A stretch of DNA of 64,000 nucleotides from Bacteroidales bacterium (GTDB lineage: Bacteria > Bacteroidota > Bacteroidia > Bacteroidales > UBA932): assembly GCA_017428725.1 (NCBI GenBank), contig JAFRQH010000009.1, positions 1-64,000 of the forward strand, read 5' to 3'. A program made the translations under genes and the position numbers. Shown here one piece after another: positions 26,590 through 35,359 of this stretch; the first letter of the stretch is position 1, and the number at the start of each line of letters is the position of its first letter. The notes beneath the pieces were generated by a model that saw only the letters and a list, made by a program, of their open reading frames with translations, did not search any database and had not been told where the DNA came from.

Positions 26590-27710
26590 TGATGCGTCTC
26601 TTTCCCCGAATCCTCACTGTCCTAGCCTTTTTCAGCCTCGTCTCCTGCCGGGGACCGCGTGTGCCGCAGGTGCCGGACGGCTTGATCGACCTGACCGATA
26701 CCGTCGCCCTGGGGCTGCCGAGGCTGCCGGGCGCGGAGCTGATCCGCGTGACCCAGCCGGCGGGCCAGCGCTATGTCAACAACGTGGTGCTGACCGCGTT
26801 CCGCGGGAAATACTACTGTATGTGGCAGCAATCCCCCCGGGACGAGGACACGCCCGACAGTTTCGTGGCACTCTCGGTGAGCGGGGACGGGCGGCAATGG
26901 AGCGAGCCTGTGACGCTGGCCCCGCCCGTGGACAGCGCCTTCGCCTCTCCGGGCGGGTGGATCCAGCGGGGCGATTCGCTCTGCGCCGTGCTCAACTACA
27001 TCGGTGACCCTGAGCGGCATCTGGGCGGGACGGCGTGGTACGTCGCCACGAAGGACGGCGCCTCCTGGACCGCGCGGCAGCCGCTGCGGATGGCCGACGG
27101 GACTCCGATGGACGGCATCCTGGAGCAGGATCCGATGCTCTTGCGGAGCGGCCGGACGGTCGGTGCCGCGCACTTCCGGCCGGGCTACCAGGTGTGTCCT
27201 GTCTACACGGACGACCCTTCCGGTCTGCGGGGCTGGACGAAGGCTCCGCTGCCGGCGGGCGAAGGGAGCCCGCTGGAACCCAGCCAGTATGCCGCGCCGC
27301 ACGGCCGCCTCGTGATGTTCTTCCGCGACCAGGAATCCTCCTTCCGGAAGCTGTACTCCGTCTCGGAGGACGGCGGCGCGTCCTGGAGCGCGCCCGCGCG
27401 GACCAACATCCCGGACTCCCGCTCCAAGCAGTGCGCCGGGACCCTCCCGGACGGCCGCACTTTCTGGGTGGGCAACCCCACCGGCATCAAGTCCCGGCGG
27501 GTCCTGGCGGTGGCTTTCTCCAGGGACGGGTATCTTTTCGACGAAGCCTACGTGCTCGCCTCGGCGGCCGACCTGCCCCGCCAGCGTTTCGCCGGCCGCT
27601 ACAAGACCCTGGGCTACAGCTACCCCAAGGCCACCGTCATCGACGGCACCCTCTGGATCTCCTTCTCCATCAACAAGGAAGACGCCGCGCTGGTCCGGAT
27701 CCCGCTCTAA
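26589..27710 (+). CDS. Sialidase-like (BNR/Asp-box) lipoprotein
   Basis: A 373-residue protein starting ATG-ATG at 26589; the signal peptide with lipobox LVSC supports this start and rejects the longer open frame. The body is a beta-propeller like that of exo-alpha-sialidases; an Asp-box reads SEDGGASW and a related copy SGDGRQW. A C-terminal SYPKATVIDGTLWISFSINKED segment is typical of sialidase-like hydrolases. Catalytic residues of GH33 could not be assigned, so activity on sialic acid is not claimed. It is coupled to the DUF486 gene and converges with 27707. Confidence 0.7.
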   Translation: MMRLFPRILTVLAFFSLVSCRGPRVPQVPDGLIDLTDTVALGLPRLPGAELIRVTQPAGQRYVNNVVLTAFRGKYYCMWQQSPRDEDTPDSFVALSVSGDGRQWSEPVTLAPPVDSAFASPGGWIQRGDSLCAVLNYIGDPERHLGGTAWYVATKDGASWTARQPLRMADGTPMDGILEQDPMLLRSGRTVGAAHFRPGYQVCPVYTDDPSGLRGWTKAPLPAGEGSPLEPSQYAAPHGRLVMFFRDQESSFRKLYSVSEDGGASWSAPARTNIPDSRSKQCAGTLPDGRTFWVGNPTGIKSRRVLAVAFSRDGYLFDEAYVLASAADLPRQRFAGRYKTLGYSYPKATVIDGTLWISFSINKEDAALVRIPL

Positions 27711-28414
27711 TCGCTTCCGTGGATCATCACCGGCTCCAGGTCCTCGTCCGCGGGGTCCTCGGGCTCGTTGAAGGGCTCGAGGAAGGGGTTGCCGGTACGC
27801 TCGCGGCCGATCGTGGAGGTGGGGCCGTGGCCGGGGAGGATGCGGATGCCGGGGTCGAGCGGCAGGAGTTTCTCCAGGATGGAGCGGATCTCGTCGTCGT
27901 ACTCGCTGTAGAGGAAGTCCGTGCGGCCGATGGAGCCGGCGAACAGGGTGTCGCCGGTGAACATCACGCCGGCCTCGCGGCTGAGCCAGCACACGCCGCC
28001 GGGTGTGTGGCCGGGCGTGGCGATGACCTCCCACTGCATCCCGGCGACTTCCAGCACCTGGCCGTCCTGGATGGGTGTCCAGCGGAAGTCCACCGCCGGC
28101 GGGGTGAGCCCCAGCCGGGCGGCCATGTCTGCGCTGTAGTCCAGCACGACTTCGTCGGCGGGATGCAGATAGACCGGGATGCCGCCGAAGCGGTCCTGGA
28201 GGGCTTTCACGCCGAAGATGTGGTCGAAATGACCGTGGGTGAGCAGGATGGCGTCGAGGGTCAGGGACTCCTGCGCGAGCAGGTCTTCCAAGGTCCGGAT
28301 CTCGTCGGGACCATAGCAGCCGGGGTCGACCGCGAGGCAGTGTCCCGGCGCGCTCCAGGCGAGGTAGGTGCGCTCCTGGAGGAGATTGCAGGTGAGTGCG
28401 CGGATGTTGATCAT
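27707..28414 (-). CDS. MBL-fold metallo-hydrolase (glyoxalase II-like)
   Basis: A 235-residue cytoplasmic protein with the zinc motif THGHFDH at residues 59-65 (HxHxDH), the later TPGHTPGG, FTGDTLF and GHGP motifs with the other metal ligands. This pattern is that of the glyoxalase-II-like branch that hydrolyses thioesters. A C-terminal acidic tail (NEPEDPADEDLEPV) extends past the core. Its stop overlaps the stop of the convergent sialidase-like gene by 3 bases. The substrate is not predictable. Confidence 0.88.
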   Translation of the reverse strand: MINIRALTCNLLQERTYLAWSAPGHCLAVDPGCYGPDEIRTLEDLLAQESLTLDAILLTHGHFDHIFGVKALQDRFGGIPVYLHPADEVVLDYSADMAARLGLTPPAVDFRWTPIQDGQVLEVAGMQWEVIATPGHTPGGVCWLSREAGVMFTGDTLFAGSIGRTDFLYSEYDDEIRSILEKLLPLDPGIRILPGHGPTSTIGRERTGNPFLEPFNEPEDPADEDLEPVMIHGSD

Positions 28415-28434
28415 TTCTTTGTAGCTGGCGGTGG

Positions 28435-28442
28435 CAAATTTA
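28435..28442 (-). promoter_or_regulatory. -7 box TAAATTTG for the metallo-hydrolase gene
   Basis: TAnnTTTG match on the minus strand, 20 bases before ATG 28414. Confidence 0.5.
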
Positions 28443-28454
28443 CAAAACTTGTGT

Positions 28455-28462
28455 TAATTTTG
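28455..28462 (+). promoter_or_regulatory. -7 box TAATTTTG for deoxynucleoside kinase 1
   Basis: TAnnTTTG match 21 bases before ATG 28484. The surrounding TTAATTTTGTA is repeated in front of the second kinase gene (29104-29114). Confidence 0.55.
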
Positions 28463-28483
28463 TATGTACACAACCCACAACCT

Positions 28484-29098
28484 ATGCACATCGGTATCGC
28501 AGGCAACATCGGGTGCGGCAAGACCACGCTCACCCGCAAACTCTCGGAGCACTACGGCTGGACGCCCAAGTACGAAGCCGTGACCTACAACCCCTATCTG
28601 GAAGACTACTACAAAGATATCCCGCGCTGGTCCTACAACCTGGAGACCTATTTCCTGGCCCAGCGCTTCCGGGACGTGCTCGACATCGCCCAGTCGCAGG
28701 AGGTCATCATCCAGGACCGGACCCTGTTCGAGGGCGTGGAGATCTTCGTGGCGAACAACCACGACCTCGGCAACCTCTCCGACCGGGATTATGACACGTA
28801 TATGCAGCTCTTCCACCTGATGATGTCGATGGTGGCACCGCCCGACCTGCTGATCTACCTGCGCTGCAGCGTGCCCCACCTGGTGGAGCAGATCCAGAAG
28901 CGCGGGCGCGACTACGAGCAGACGATGAGCCTGGAGTACCTCAGCGGGCTGAACGAGCGCTACGAGAAATGGATCGCGGGGTATCAGGGGCGCCTGCTCG
29001 TCATCGATGCCGACCACCTCGATTTCGAGAACCGCCCGGAGGATTTCGCCTCCATTACGGACAAGATCGACGCCGAACTTTATGGTCTATTCAAATAA
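28484..29098 (+). CDS. Deoxynucleoside kinase (tandem copy 1)
   Basis: A 204-residue kinase that salvages deoxynucleosides by 5'-phosphorylation. The P-loop GNIGCGKTT is at residues 7-15. The catalytic/substrate motif is IIQDRTLFEG and the arginine-rich lid is QKRGRDYEQ. ATG 28484 is chosen because the P-loop sits at the usual distance and a promoter box precedes it; the frame is open far upstream but there overlaps other genes. It is followed 34 bases later by a close paralog. The two may form a heterodimer, as the tandem dNK pairs of some bacteria do. Confidence 0.92.
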   Translation: MHIGIAGNIGCGKTTLTRKLSEHYGWTPKYEAVTYNPYLEDYYKDIPRWSYNLETYFLAQRFRDVLDIAQSQEVIIQDRTLFEGVEIFVANNHDLGNLSDRDYDTYMQLFHLMMSMVAPPDLLIYLRCSVPHLVEQIQKRGRDYEQTMSLEYLSGLNERYEKWIAGYQGRLLVIDADHLDFENRPEDFASITDKIDAELYGLFK

Positions 29099-29104
29099 TC
29101 TTGT

Positions 29105-29112
29105 TAATTTTG
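29105..29112 (+). promoter_or_regulatory. -7 box TAATTTTG for deoxynucleoside kinase 2
   Basis: TAnnTTTG match 20 bases before ATG 29133, in the same sequence context as the box of the first kinase gene. Confidence 0.55.
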
Positions 29113-29132
29113 TAAGTTTTAAAGATTAAGAT

Positions 29133-29774
29133 ATGCACATCGCTATCGCAGGAAATATCGGAAGCGGCAAGACCACGCTCACCAAGATGCTGGCCGCCCA
29201 CTATGGCTGGATCCCGAAATTCGAGTCCGTGGACTTCAATCCCTACCTGTCGGATTTCTATGAGGACATGGAGCGCTGGTCCTTCAATCTGCAGATCTAT
29301 TTCCTGAACAAGCGTTTCAAGGACGTGGTGGAGATCGCCAAGACCGACGACGTCATCATCCAGGACCGCACCATCTACGAGGATGCGCGCATCTTCGCGC
29401 CCAACCTCCACGATATGGGCCTGATGAGCACCCGCGACTTCGAGAACTATTCCGACCTGTTCGACCTGATGATGTCGCTGGTCGGCAATCCCGACCTGCT
29501 CATCTACCTCCGCTCGAGCATCCCCAACCTGATCTCCCAGATCCAGAAGCGCGGGCGCGAGTACGAGAAGAGCATCCGCATCGACTACCTGACCGGCCTG
29601 AACGAAAAATATGAGAACTGGATCAAGGATTACCCCGGCAACCTGCTGGTCATCGACGCCGACAACATCAAGTTCGGCAACAATCCCGAGGACTTCGCGA
29701 AAGTCACGGACATGATCGACGCTCAGCTGTACGGCCTTTTCACACCTGACAAGAAAGAAATCTATGGAGAATGA
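29133..29774 (+). CDS. Deoxynucleoside kinase (tandem copy 2)
   Basis: A 213-residue paralog of the preceding kinase, similar along its whole length. P-loop GNIGSGKTT at residues 7-15, catalytic IIQDRTIYED, lid QKRGREYEK. Differences around the substrate pocket (FESVDFNPYLSDF against YEAVTYNPYLEDY) fit the common split between a deoxyadenosine- and a deoxyguanosine-type enzyme, but which is which cannot be told. It overlaps the start of the acyl-CoA ligase gene by 11 bases. Confidence 0.92.
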   Translation: MHIAIAGNIGSGKTTLTKMLAAHYGWIPKFESVDFNPYLSDFYEDMERWSFNLQIYFLNKRFKDVVEIAKTDDVIIQDRTIYEDARIFAPNLHDMGLMSTRDFENYSDLFDLMMSLVGNPDLLIYLRSSIPNLISQIQKRGREYEKSIRIDYLTGLNEKYENWIKDYPGNLLVIDADNIKFGNNPEDFAKVTDMIDAQLYGLFTPDKKEIYGE

Positions 29775-31689
29775 CGCCAGACCCACCATCATCGACTTCG
29801 TCGAGAAATATACCCATAAGTTTGCGGACCACGTCTACCTTCGCGAGAAGGTGGACGGCGTGTGGCAGGAGATCACACAGGAGCAGACGCGCCTGACGGC
29901 TTACCGCATCGGCGCAGGCCTGATGGCCCTCGGCCTGGAAAAGGGCGACAAGATCGCCCTCCTGTCCGAGAGCCGCGCGATGTGGATCCTCGCCGAACTC
30001 GGCGCCCTGTATGCCGGCGCCACGGACGTCCCCCTGTCCGTCAACCTCGGCGCGGATGCCGACCTGATCTTCCGCATCACCCACTCCGAGTCCAAGTGGA
30101 TCCTGGTGTCCGGCAACCTGCTGCCCAAGATTCGCAAGATCCTCCCGCAGTGTCCCGACGTGCAGAAGGTCATCGTCTTCGACGACACGGCTTTCGACTA
30201 CGAGAAGCTCGAGGATAAGGAAATCCGGATGTCCGAGGTCCAGCGCCTGGGCGAAGGGTTCCTTGCGGAGCACGAGGCGGACTTCATCGTCCGCTACAAA
30301 TCCGTCGGCCCCGACGACTACGCCAACATCAGCTACACCTCCGGCACCACCGCCGACCCCAAGGGCATCCTGCTGACGCACCGCAACTACACGGCCAACG
30401 TGGCCCAGGGCAACTCCGTGATTTCCGTCGGGGAGAACGAAGTGATGCTGATCATCCTCCCGCTCGACCACTGCTTCGCCCACGTGGCCGGCATGTACAC
30501 GATGATGTACTACGGCGGCTCCATCGCTTTCGTGCCCATCGGCAAGAACAGCCTCGCCACGCTCAAGAACGTCCCCGTGGCCATCCGCGAGACGCGCCCG
30601 CACGTGATGCTCTCCGTGCCGGCCCTCGCCCGCAACTTCAAGAAGAACATCGAGAACGGCATCAAGGCCAAGGGCCCCAAGGTGGAGAAACTCTTCAACT
30701 TCGCCGTCCGCAACGCCATCGCCTACAACAAGGAGTACTACAACCGCGGCGGGCTGGCCGTCTGCTGGCGCAAGCCGCTGATGTGGCTCTTCGACAAGCT
30801 CATCTTCAAGAACGTCCGCGAGAGTTTCGGCGGCCGGATGCGCTTCTTCGTGGGCGGCGGCGCGCTGCTCGATATCGAGTTGCAGCGCTTCTTCTGCGCT
30901 GTCGGGATGCCGATGTTCCAGGGCTACGGCCTCACGGAAGCCACGCCGATCATCTGCGCGAATTCCGAGGGGCACGCGATTTTCGGCTCCTCCGGCCGCA
31001 TCGTCCGCCCGATGGACTGCATCATCTGCGACGACCAGGGCCACGAAGTGCCCGTCGGCCAGAAGGGCGAGATCGTGGTGCGCGGCGAGAACGTGATGGC
31101 CGGCTACTGGAAGAATCCCAAGGCCACGGCCGACACCGTCGTGGACGGCTGGCTGCACACCGGCGACATGGGCTACATCTGCCCCTTCGACACCGACTTC
31201 CTGTATGTCGTAGGCCGCTTCAAGTCCCTGCTGATCGGTGCCGACGGCGAGAAATACTCTCCCGAGGCCTTCGAGGACAGCCTCCCCGAAGTCTCCAAAT
31301 TCGTCTCCCAGGTGGTCCTGCACAACAACCAGGATCCCTACACGGTCGTGATGATCGTCCCGGAGAAGGAAGCCCTCGCCGACTTCGTGAAGAAGGCGGG
31401 GCTGGACCCGGCCTCCCGCGAGGGCAAGGAGGCGATGCTGCAGAAGATCCAGGCCGAGATCGACACGTACAAGACGGGCGGGCCGCACGCCGACCTGTTC
31501 CCGGACCGCTGGCTGCCCTCCGCGGTCATCGTGTGTGACGAACCCTTCACCATCGCCAACCAGATGATGAATTCTACGATGAAGGTCGTGCGCCGCAAGG
31601 TCGAGGAGCACTACGCCGACCGCATCGCCTATGCCTACACGCCGGAGGGCAGGCAACTGCTCAACGAGAAGAACTTGGCATCCTTGTGA
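29764..31689 (+). CDS. Long-chain acyl-CoA synthetase (AMP-dependent ligase)
   Basis: A 641-residue adenylate-forming enzyme that activates fatty acids to acyl-CoA. The AMP-binding P-loop is SYTSGTTADPKGILLTH near residue 190. Later motifs are GYGLTEATP (A5), DGWLHTGDMGYI (A7) and VGRFKSLLIGADGEKYSPE (A8). Length and the insertion between the core motifs match the FadD15/FAA1-like long-chain ligases common in Bacteroidota. Overlaps the kinase gene before it, so both are likely co-transcribed, although no metabolic link is obvious. Confidence 0.92.
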   Translation: MENDARPTIIDFVEKYTHKFADHVYLREKVDGVWQEITQEQTRLTAYRIGAGLMALGLEKGDKIALLSESRAMWILAELGALYAGATDVPLSVNLGADADLIFRITHSESKWILVSGNLLPKIRKILPQCPDVQKVIVFDDTAFDYEKLEDKEIRMSEVQRLGEGFLAEHEADFIVRYKSVGPDDYANISYTSGTTADPKGILLTHRNYTANVAQGNSVISVGENEVMLIILPLDHCFAHVAGMYTMMYYGGSIAFVPIGKNSLATLKNVPVAIRETRPHVMLSVPALARNFKKNIENGIKAKGPKVEKLFNFAVRNAIAYNKEYYNRGGLAVCWRKPLMWLFDKLIFKNVRESFGGRMRFFVGGGALLDIELQRFFCAVGMPMFQGYGLTEATPIICANSEGHAIFGSSGRIVRPMDCIICDDQGHEVPVGQKGEIVVRGENVMAGYWKNPKATADTVVDGWLHTGDMGYICPFDTDFLYVVGRFKSLLIGADGEKYSPEAFEDSLPEVSKFVSQVVLHNNQDPYTVVMIVPEKEALADFVKKAGLDPASREGKEAMLQKIQAEIDTYKTGGPHADLFPDRWLPSAVIVCDEPFTIANQMMNSTMKVVRRKVEEHYADRIAYAYTPEGRQLLNEKNLASL

Positions 31690-31713
31690 ATCAATAACTA
31701 AAACCATAACACA

Positions 31714-32958
31714 ATGGAAAAGAAAAAAATCAACGTAGTAGCTGTCGTGACGATGTGTTTCATCTTCGCGATGATTTCATTCGTCACCAACATGGCCGCC
31801 CCGTTCGGCAACATCTGGAAGGGCCAGTACAACTGGGCCGCCATGATGGGTAACATGATGAATTTTGCCGCCTACCTCTTCATGGGGATCCCGGCCGGCA
31901 AGATGCTGATGAAGGTCGGTTACAAGAAGACCGCCCTGATTGCGATGGGTGTCGGCATCGTCGGCCTCTTCGTGCAGTACCTCTCCAGCCGTTCGTTCCT
32001 CGGCGGCTCTGCCATCTATGTCTACCTGCTCGGAGCATTCATCTGCGGCTTCTGCGTGTGTATGCTCAACACGGTGGTCAACCCGATGCTGAACCTGCTG
32101 GGCGGCGGCGGCAACCGCGGCAACCAGCTGATCCAGACCGGCGGTGCGATCAACTCCCTGTCCGCCACCCTGACCCCGTTCCTCGTGGGCGTGCTGATCG
32201 GCACGGTGACTGAGAACACGGCGATGTCCGACGTGGCCCCGCTGCTGTTCATCGGCATGGCCGTCTTCGCCCTCGCCTTCATCGTGATCTCCTTCGTCAA
32301 GATCCCCGAGCCGGCGCTCGAGCGCGGCCAGAAGGAAGTCAAGTACGAGCACAGCCCGTGGGCGTTCCGCCACTTCCTGCTCGGTGTCATCGCCATCTTC
32401 TTCTATGTGGGTGTCGAGATCGGTATCCCGGCCCAGCTGAACTTCTACATCTCCGACCTGGGCTTCGAGGGCTCCGCCGCCGTGGCCGGCACGCTCGCCG
32501 CCACCTACTGGCTGCTGATGATGGTCGGCCGTTTCGCCAGCAGCGCCATCAGCGGCAAGGTCTCCACCCGCACGCAGATGATCGCCGTCTCCTCCGTCGC
32601 CATCCTCCTGCTCCTCATCGCGATCTTCATGCCTGAGAGCCTGAGCATGACCATCAAGGGTTCCGCCGTGCCTCTCAAGTGCGTCTTCATCGCCGCCTGC
32701 GGTATCTGCACCTCGATCATGTGGGGCGCGATCTTCAACCTCTGCACCGAGGGCCTCGGCAAGTACAACGAGATGGCTTCCGGCATCTTCATGATGATGG
32801 TCGTCGGCGGTGGCCTGATGCCGCTGCTGCAGGACTTCATCGCCCAGAAGGCCGGTGCGATCGCCAGCTACTGGCTCGTTATTGCGATGCTCGCCTACAT
32901 CCTCTACTACTCGCTGGTAGGCTGCAAGAACGTCAACACGGACATCCCTGTCGAATAA
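31714..32958 (+). CDS. MFS transporter, probable sugar type
   Basis: A 414-residue membrane protein with about twelve transmembrane segments. The N-terminal half has the loop GIPAGKMLMKVGYKKTALI, a variant of the MFS motif A, and a second-half SAISGKVSTRTQMIA loop. The pattern resembles the FucP/GluP branch of sugar:proton symporters. It is followed after one base by a ROK sugar kinase gene, which supports uptake and phosphorylation of a hexose such as glucose. The substrate itself is an inference from that neighbour. Confidence 0.85.
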   Translation: MEKKKINVVAVVTMCFIFAMISFVTNMAAPFGNIWKGQYNWAAMMGNMMNFAAYLFMGIPAGKMLMKVGYKKTALIAMGVGIVGLFVQYLSSRSFLGGSAIYVYLLGAFICGFCVCMLNTVVNPMLNLLGGGGNRGNQLIQTGGAINSLSATLTPFLVGVLIGTVTENTAMSDVAPLLFIGMAVFALAFIVISFVKIPEPALERGQKEVKYEHSPWAFRHFLLGVIAIFFYVGVEIGIPAQLNFYISDLGFEGSAAVAGTLAATYWLLMMVGRFASSAISGKVSTRTQMIAVSSVAILLLLIAIFMPESLSMTIKGSAVPLKCVFIAACGICTSIMWGAIFNLCTEGLGKYNEMASGIFMMMVVGGGLMPLLQDFIAQKAGAIASYWLVIAMLAYILYYSLVGCKNVNTDIPVE

Positions 32959-32959
32959 T

Positions 32960-33934
32960 ATGGAAGGACTTGCCAAGCAGTTCGTCGTCGGTGTGGACAT
33001 CGGCGGCCAGACGTCCAAGATCGGGCTCGTGGACGCCCGCGGAGACGTCCTGTTCCAGAACGTGATCCGCACGGACATTTACGGCGAGGACGCCGAGGCC
33101 TATGTCAAGGACCTGGCGGCCGCCATCCGCGAGTGCGTGGACAAGGGCGGCAAGCAGCTCGAAGAGGTGCGTGGCGTCGGTGTCGGTGCGCCGAACGGCA
33201 ATTACTACACCGGCGAGATCGCCTTCGCCCCCAACATCGTCTGGGCGGCCAACCATTCCGTGGCCTTCTCCAAGATGCTCTCCGAAGCGCTGGACGGCAT
33301 CCCCGTCTCGCTGACCAACGACGCCAATGCGGCGGCGGTGGGGGAGATGGCATACGGTGCCGCCCGCGGTATGAAGAATTTCATCATGATCACCCTCGGC
33401 ACGGGTGTCGGCAGCGGCATCGTGATCGACGGCAAGGTGGTCTACGGCCACGACGGCTTCGCCGGCGAGCTCGGCCACACCTGCGTGGAGCGCAAGAACG
33501 GCCGCTCCTGCGGCTGCGGCAAGCAGGGCTGCCTGGAGGCCTACTGCTCCGCGATGGGCATCGCCCGCACGGCGCGCGAGTGGCTGGACGCCACGGACGA
33601 GCCGTCCTCGCTGCGCGACCTCGACAAGATCGAGTCCAAGGACATCTACGACGCCGCCAAGGCTGGGGATGCCATGGCCCTCAGGCTGTTCGAGTACACG
33701 GGCACGATCCTGGGCCGCAGCTTCGCCGACTTCGTGGCGTTCAGCGCCCCGGAGGCCATCGTGCTCTTCGGCGGCCTGGCCCGCGCCAAGGAGTTCCTCT
33801 ACGAGCCGATGAAGCGCGCGATGGACGACAACCTCCTCAAGATCTGGAAGGGCAAGGTCCAGATCGTTTTCTCCCAGCTCAAGGAGTCCGACGCCGCCAT
33901 CCTCGGCGCGTCCGCCCTTGCGTGGGAGTTGTAA
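32960..33934 (+). CDS. ROK family kinase (glucokinase-like)
   Basis: A 324-residue cytoplasmic kinase. The phosphate-binding motif VGVDIGGQTSKIGLVD is at about residues 9-24. The ROK zinc site reads CGCGKQGCLEAYCS near residues 180-195, preceded by the GELGHTCVE histidine. There is no N-terminal helix-turn-helix, so it is a kinase rather than a NagC/Xyl-type repressor. Located directly after a sugar-type MFS transporter; together they suit hexose import and 6-phosphorylation. Confidence 0.9.
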   Translation: MEGLAKQFVVGVDIGGQTSKIGLVDARGDVLFQNVIRTDIYGEDAEAYVKDLAAAIRECVDKGGKQLEEVRGVGVGAPNGNYYTGEIAFAPNIVWAANHSVAFSKMLSEALDGIPVSLTNDANAAAVGEMAYGAARGMKNFIMITLGTGVGSGIVIDGKVVYGHDGFAGELGHTCVERKNGRSCGCGKQGCLEAYCSAMGIARTAREWLDATDEPSSLRDLDKIESKDIYDAAKAGDAMALRLFEYTGTILGRSFADFVAFSAPEAIVLFGGLARAKEFLYEPMKRAMDDNLLKIWKGKVQIVFSQLKESDAAILGASALAWEL

Positions 33935-33958
33935 TGCAATGATTTATTGTTTATAAAG

Positions 33959-34708
33959 ATGAAAGCAACCAAGTTTTTTGCAGTCCTGATGATCGGACTT
34001 GCGTTTGCGGCTTGCACCAGCAAGCCGGCCGGGGATGCGCTCCCCAAGGAATTCCAGCCTTCCAAGGGCCAGGTCGACTCCGTGAGCTACCTGCTCGGTA
34101 TCAATTTCGGCTCGTTCCTGGCCAACTATGATTTCGGCAAGGACCTCAACTACCCCGAGATCGTCAAGGGTATGAAGGATTTCGTCAACGCGGAGGGCAA
34201 CCAGATGGATCCTGACTTCGTCAAGCAGTTCAAGATCGACCCCAACGCGATGAACGACCTGTTCAACAGCTACCTCGAGAAGCGCCGCAGCGGCGTCGCG
34301 ATGGCCAACAAGAAGAAATCCGAGGATTTCCTTGCTGCCAATGCGAAGAAAGAGGGCATGCAGACCACCGCTTCCGGCCTGCAGTACAGGATCATCGATC
34401 CCGGCAACGACGTGAAGCCCGGTCCGCAGGACACCGTGTGGGTCCGCTACAAGGGCACGCTCATCGACGGTACCGTCTTTGACGAGGTCCCTGAGGATGC
34501 CGAGCCGATCCGCCTGACGCTCAACCGCGTCGTCCCGGGCTGGACCGAGGGCATGCAGCTCATCGGCGAGGGTGGCAAGGTCGAACTCTACCTGCCGTCC
34601 GAACTCGGCTACGGTGAGCAGGGCAACCAGGCCATCGCCCCCAACTCCGCCCTCATCTTCAACGTGGAGATGACCAAGGTCGGCAAGTTCGTCGCCCCTG
34701 CGGAGTAA
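33959..34708 (+). CDS. FKBP-type peptidyl-prolyl isomerase lipoprotein
   Basis: A 249-residue lipoprotein (lipobox FAAC). ATG 33959 is preferred over an in-frame TTG at 33947. After the signal come an FKBP_N-type helical dimerisation region (VDSVSYLLGINFGSFL) and a C-terminal FKBP domain: GLQYRIIDPG, VWVRYKGTLIDGTVFDE, LNRVVPGWTEGMQLIGEGGKVELYLPSELGYG and the final NSALIFNVEM. It should catalyse proline isomerisation or act as a folding helper in the periplasm, like Mip/FkpA. A strong terminator follows. Confidence 0.92.
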   Translation: MKATKFFAVLMIGLAFAACTSKPAGDALPKEFQPSKGQVDSVSYLLGINFGSFLANYDFGKDLNYPEIVKGMKDFVNAEGNQMDPDFVKQFKIDPNAMNDLFNSYLEKRRSGVAMANKKKSEDFLAANAKKEGMQTTASGLQYRIIDPGNDVKPGPQDTVWVRYKGTLIDGTVFDEVPEDAEPIRLTLNRVVPGWTEGMQLIGEGGKVELYLPSELGYGEQGNQAIAPNSALIFNVEMTKVGKFVAPAE

Positions 34709-34727
34709 TCGAATGACTTTATTATGA

Positions 34728-34760
34728 AACGGCCCCCGGATCACCGGGGGCCGTTGTTTT
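34728..34760 (+). terminator. Rho-independent terminator after FKBP gene
   Basis: Stem AACGGCCCCCGG (34728-34739), loop ATCA, CCGGGGGCCGTT (34744-34755), then GTTTT. It also serves the convergent minus-strand gene that ends at 34759. Confidence 0.85.
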
Positions 34761-35319
34761 ATTCGTTCTCGTCGTAGAGGATCTCTTCCTCCTCCTTGTC
34801 TTCGTCCTCCTCCTCGTCCTCGTCGTCGAAATCTTCATCATCATCGTCGTCCTCATCCTCGTCGCTGCCGCGGCGGGATTCGCCGGGCAGGTGACGGTGC
34901 TCTTCCGGCAGGTCCTCAAAAGCGACGTAGCCGTTCTCGAACTCCTGCGGGACGGGGCCCTTGGTCTCGATGATGCGCGGGGTGGCGGTGTATTCGCGCG
35001 CTTCGCCCTCGAGCGTGATGATCACGCTCTTCTTGGAGGCGATGTCATAGAAATAGACGAAACTGGCGGCACCGGCCTTGATGGTGTCGGAGATGGTGAC
35101 GTTGTCCACCGCGCCGTTGCCGATGTCCATCAGGGCATAGCGGGCGACCACGCCGCCGTCCGCATCCAGCGCCTTGAAGAGAATGGGCTGGTCCATCGGG
35201 AATTCGAGGTCCGCACGCAACTGTTTGTGGAACGTGTAGAGCGAGTTCTCGCCATTGACGAGATAGACCCGGAAGAAGCCCTTGATGCCGGCCAGCGTGA
35301 CTCTGTACTTGTAGTTCAT
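34759..35319 (-). CDS. pRiA4b ORF-3-like protein with acidic C-terminal tail
   Basis: A 186-residue protein. ATG 35319 (MNYKYRVTL) is used because the longer frame runs into the divergent gene. The first ~130 residues resemble the plasmid pRiA4b ORF-3 / IS1096-passenger family (YRVTLAGIKGFFRVYLV, then TFHKQLRADLEFPMDQ...). The last ~45 residues are almost entirely Asp and Glu. No transposon ends are visible nearby, so this is a chromosomal member with unknown function. The acidic tail could bind basic proteins or metal ions. Confidence 0.65.
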   Translation of the reverse strand: MNYKYRVTLAGIKGFFRVYLVNGENSLYTFHKQLRADLEFPMDQPILFKALDADGGVVARYALMDIGNGAVDNVTISDTIKAGAASFVYFYDIASKKSVIITLEGEAREYTATPRIIETKGPVPQEFENGYVAFEDLPEEHRHLPGESRRGSDEDEDDDDDEDFDDEDEEEDEDKEEEEILYDENE

Positions 35320-35343
35320 ATTGCGAAGATACGAATTATTCAC

Positions 35344-35351
35344 TAATTTTG
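35344..35351 (+). promoter_or_regulatory. -7 box TAATTTTG for YigZ-family gene
   Basis: TAnnTTTG match 8 bases before ATG 35360. A degenerate box TATCTTCG on the minus strand (35324-35331) may serve the divergent gene. Confidence 0.45.
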
Positions 35352-35359
35352 GTTCGCTG

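Noticed and set aside
34759..35319. Insertion sequence, suggested by the link of the pRiA4b/IS1096 passenger family to transposons
   Set aside because: No transposase, terminal inverted repeats or target-site duplications are visible around it.
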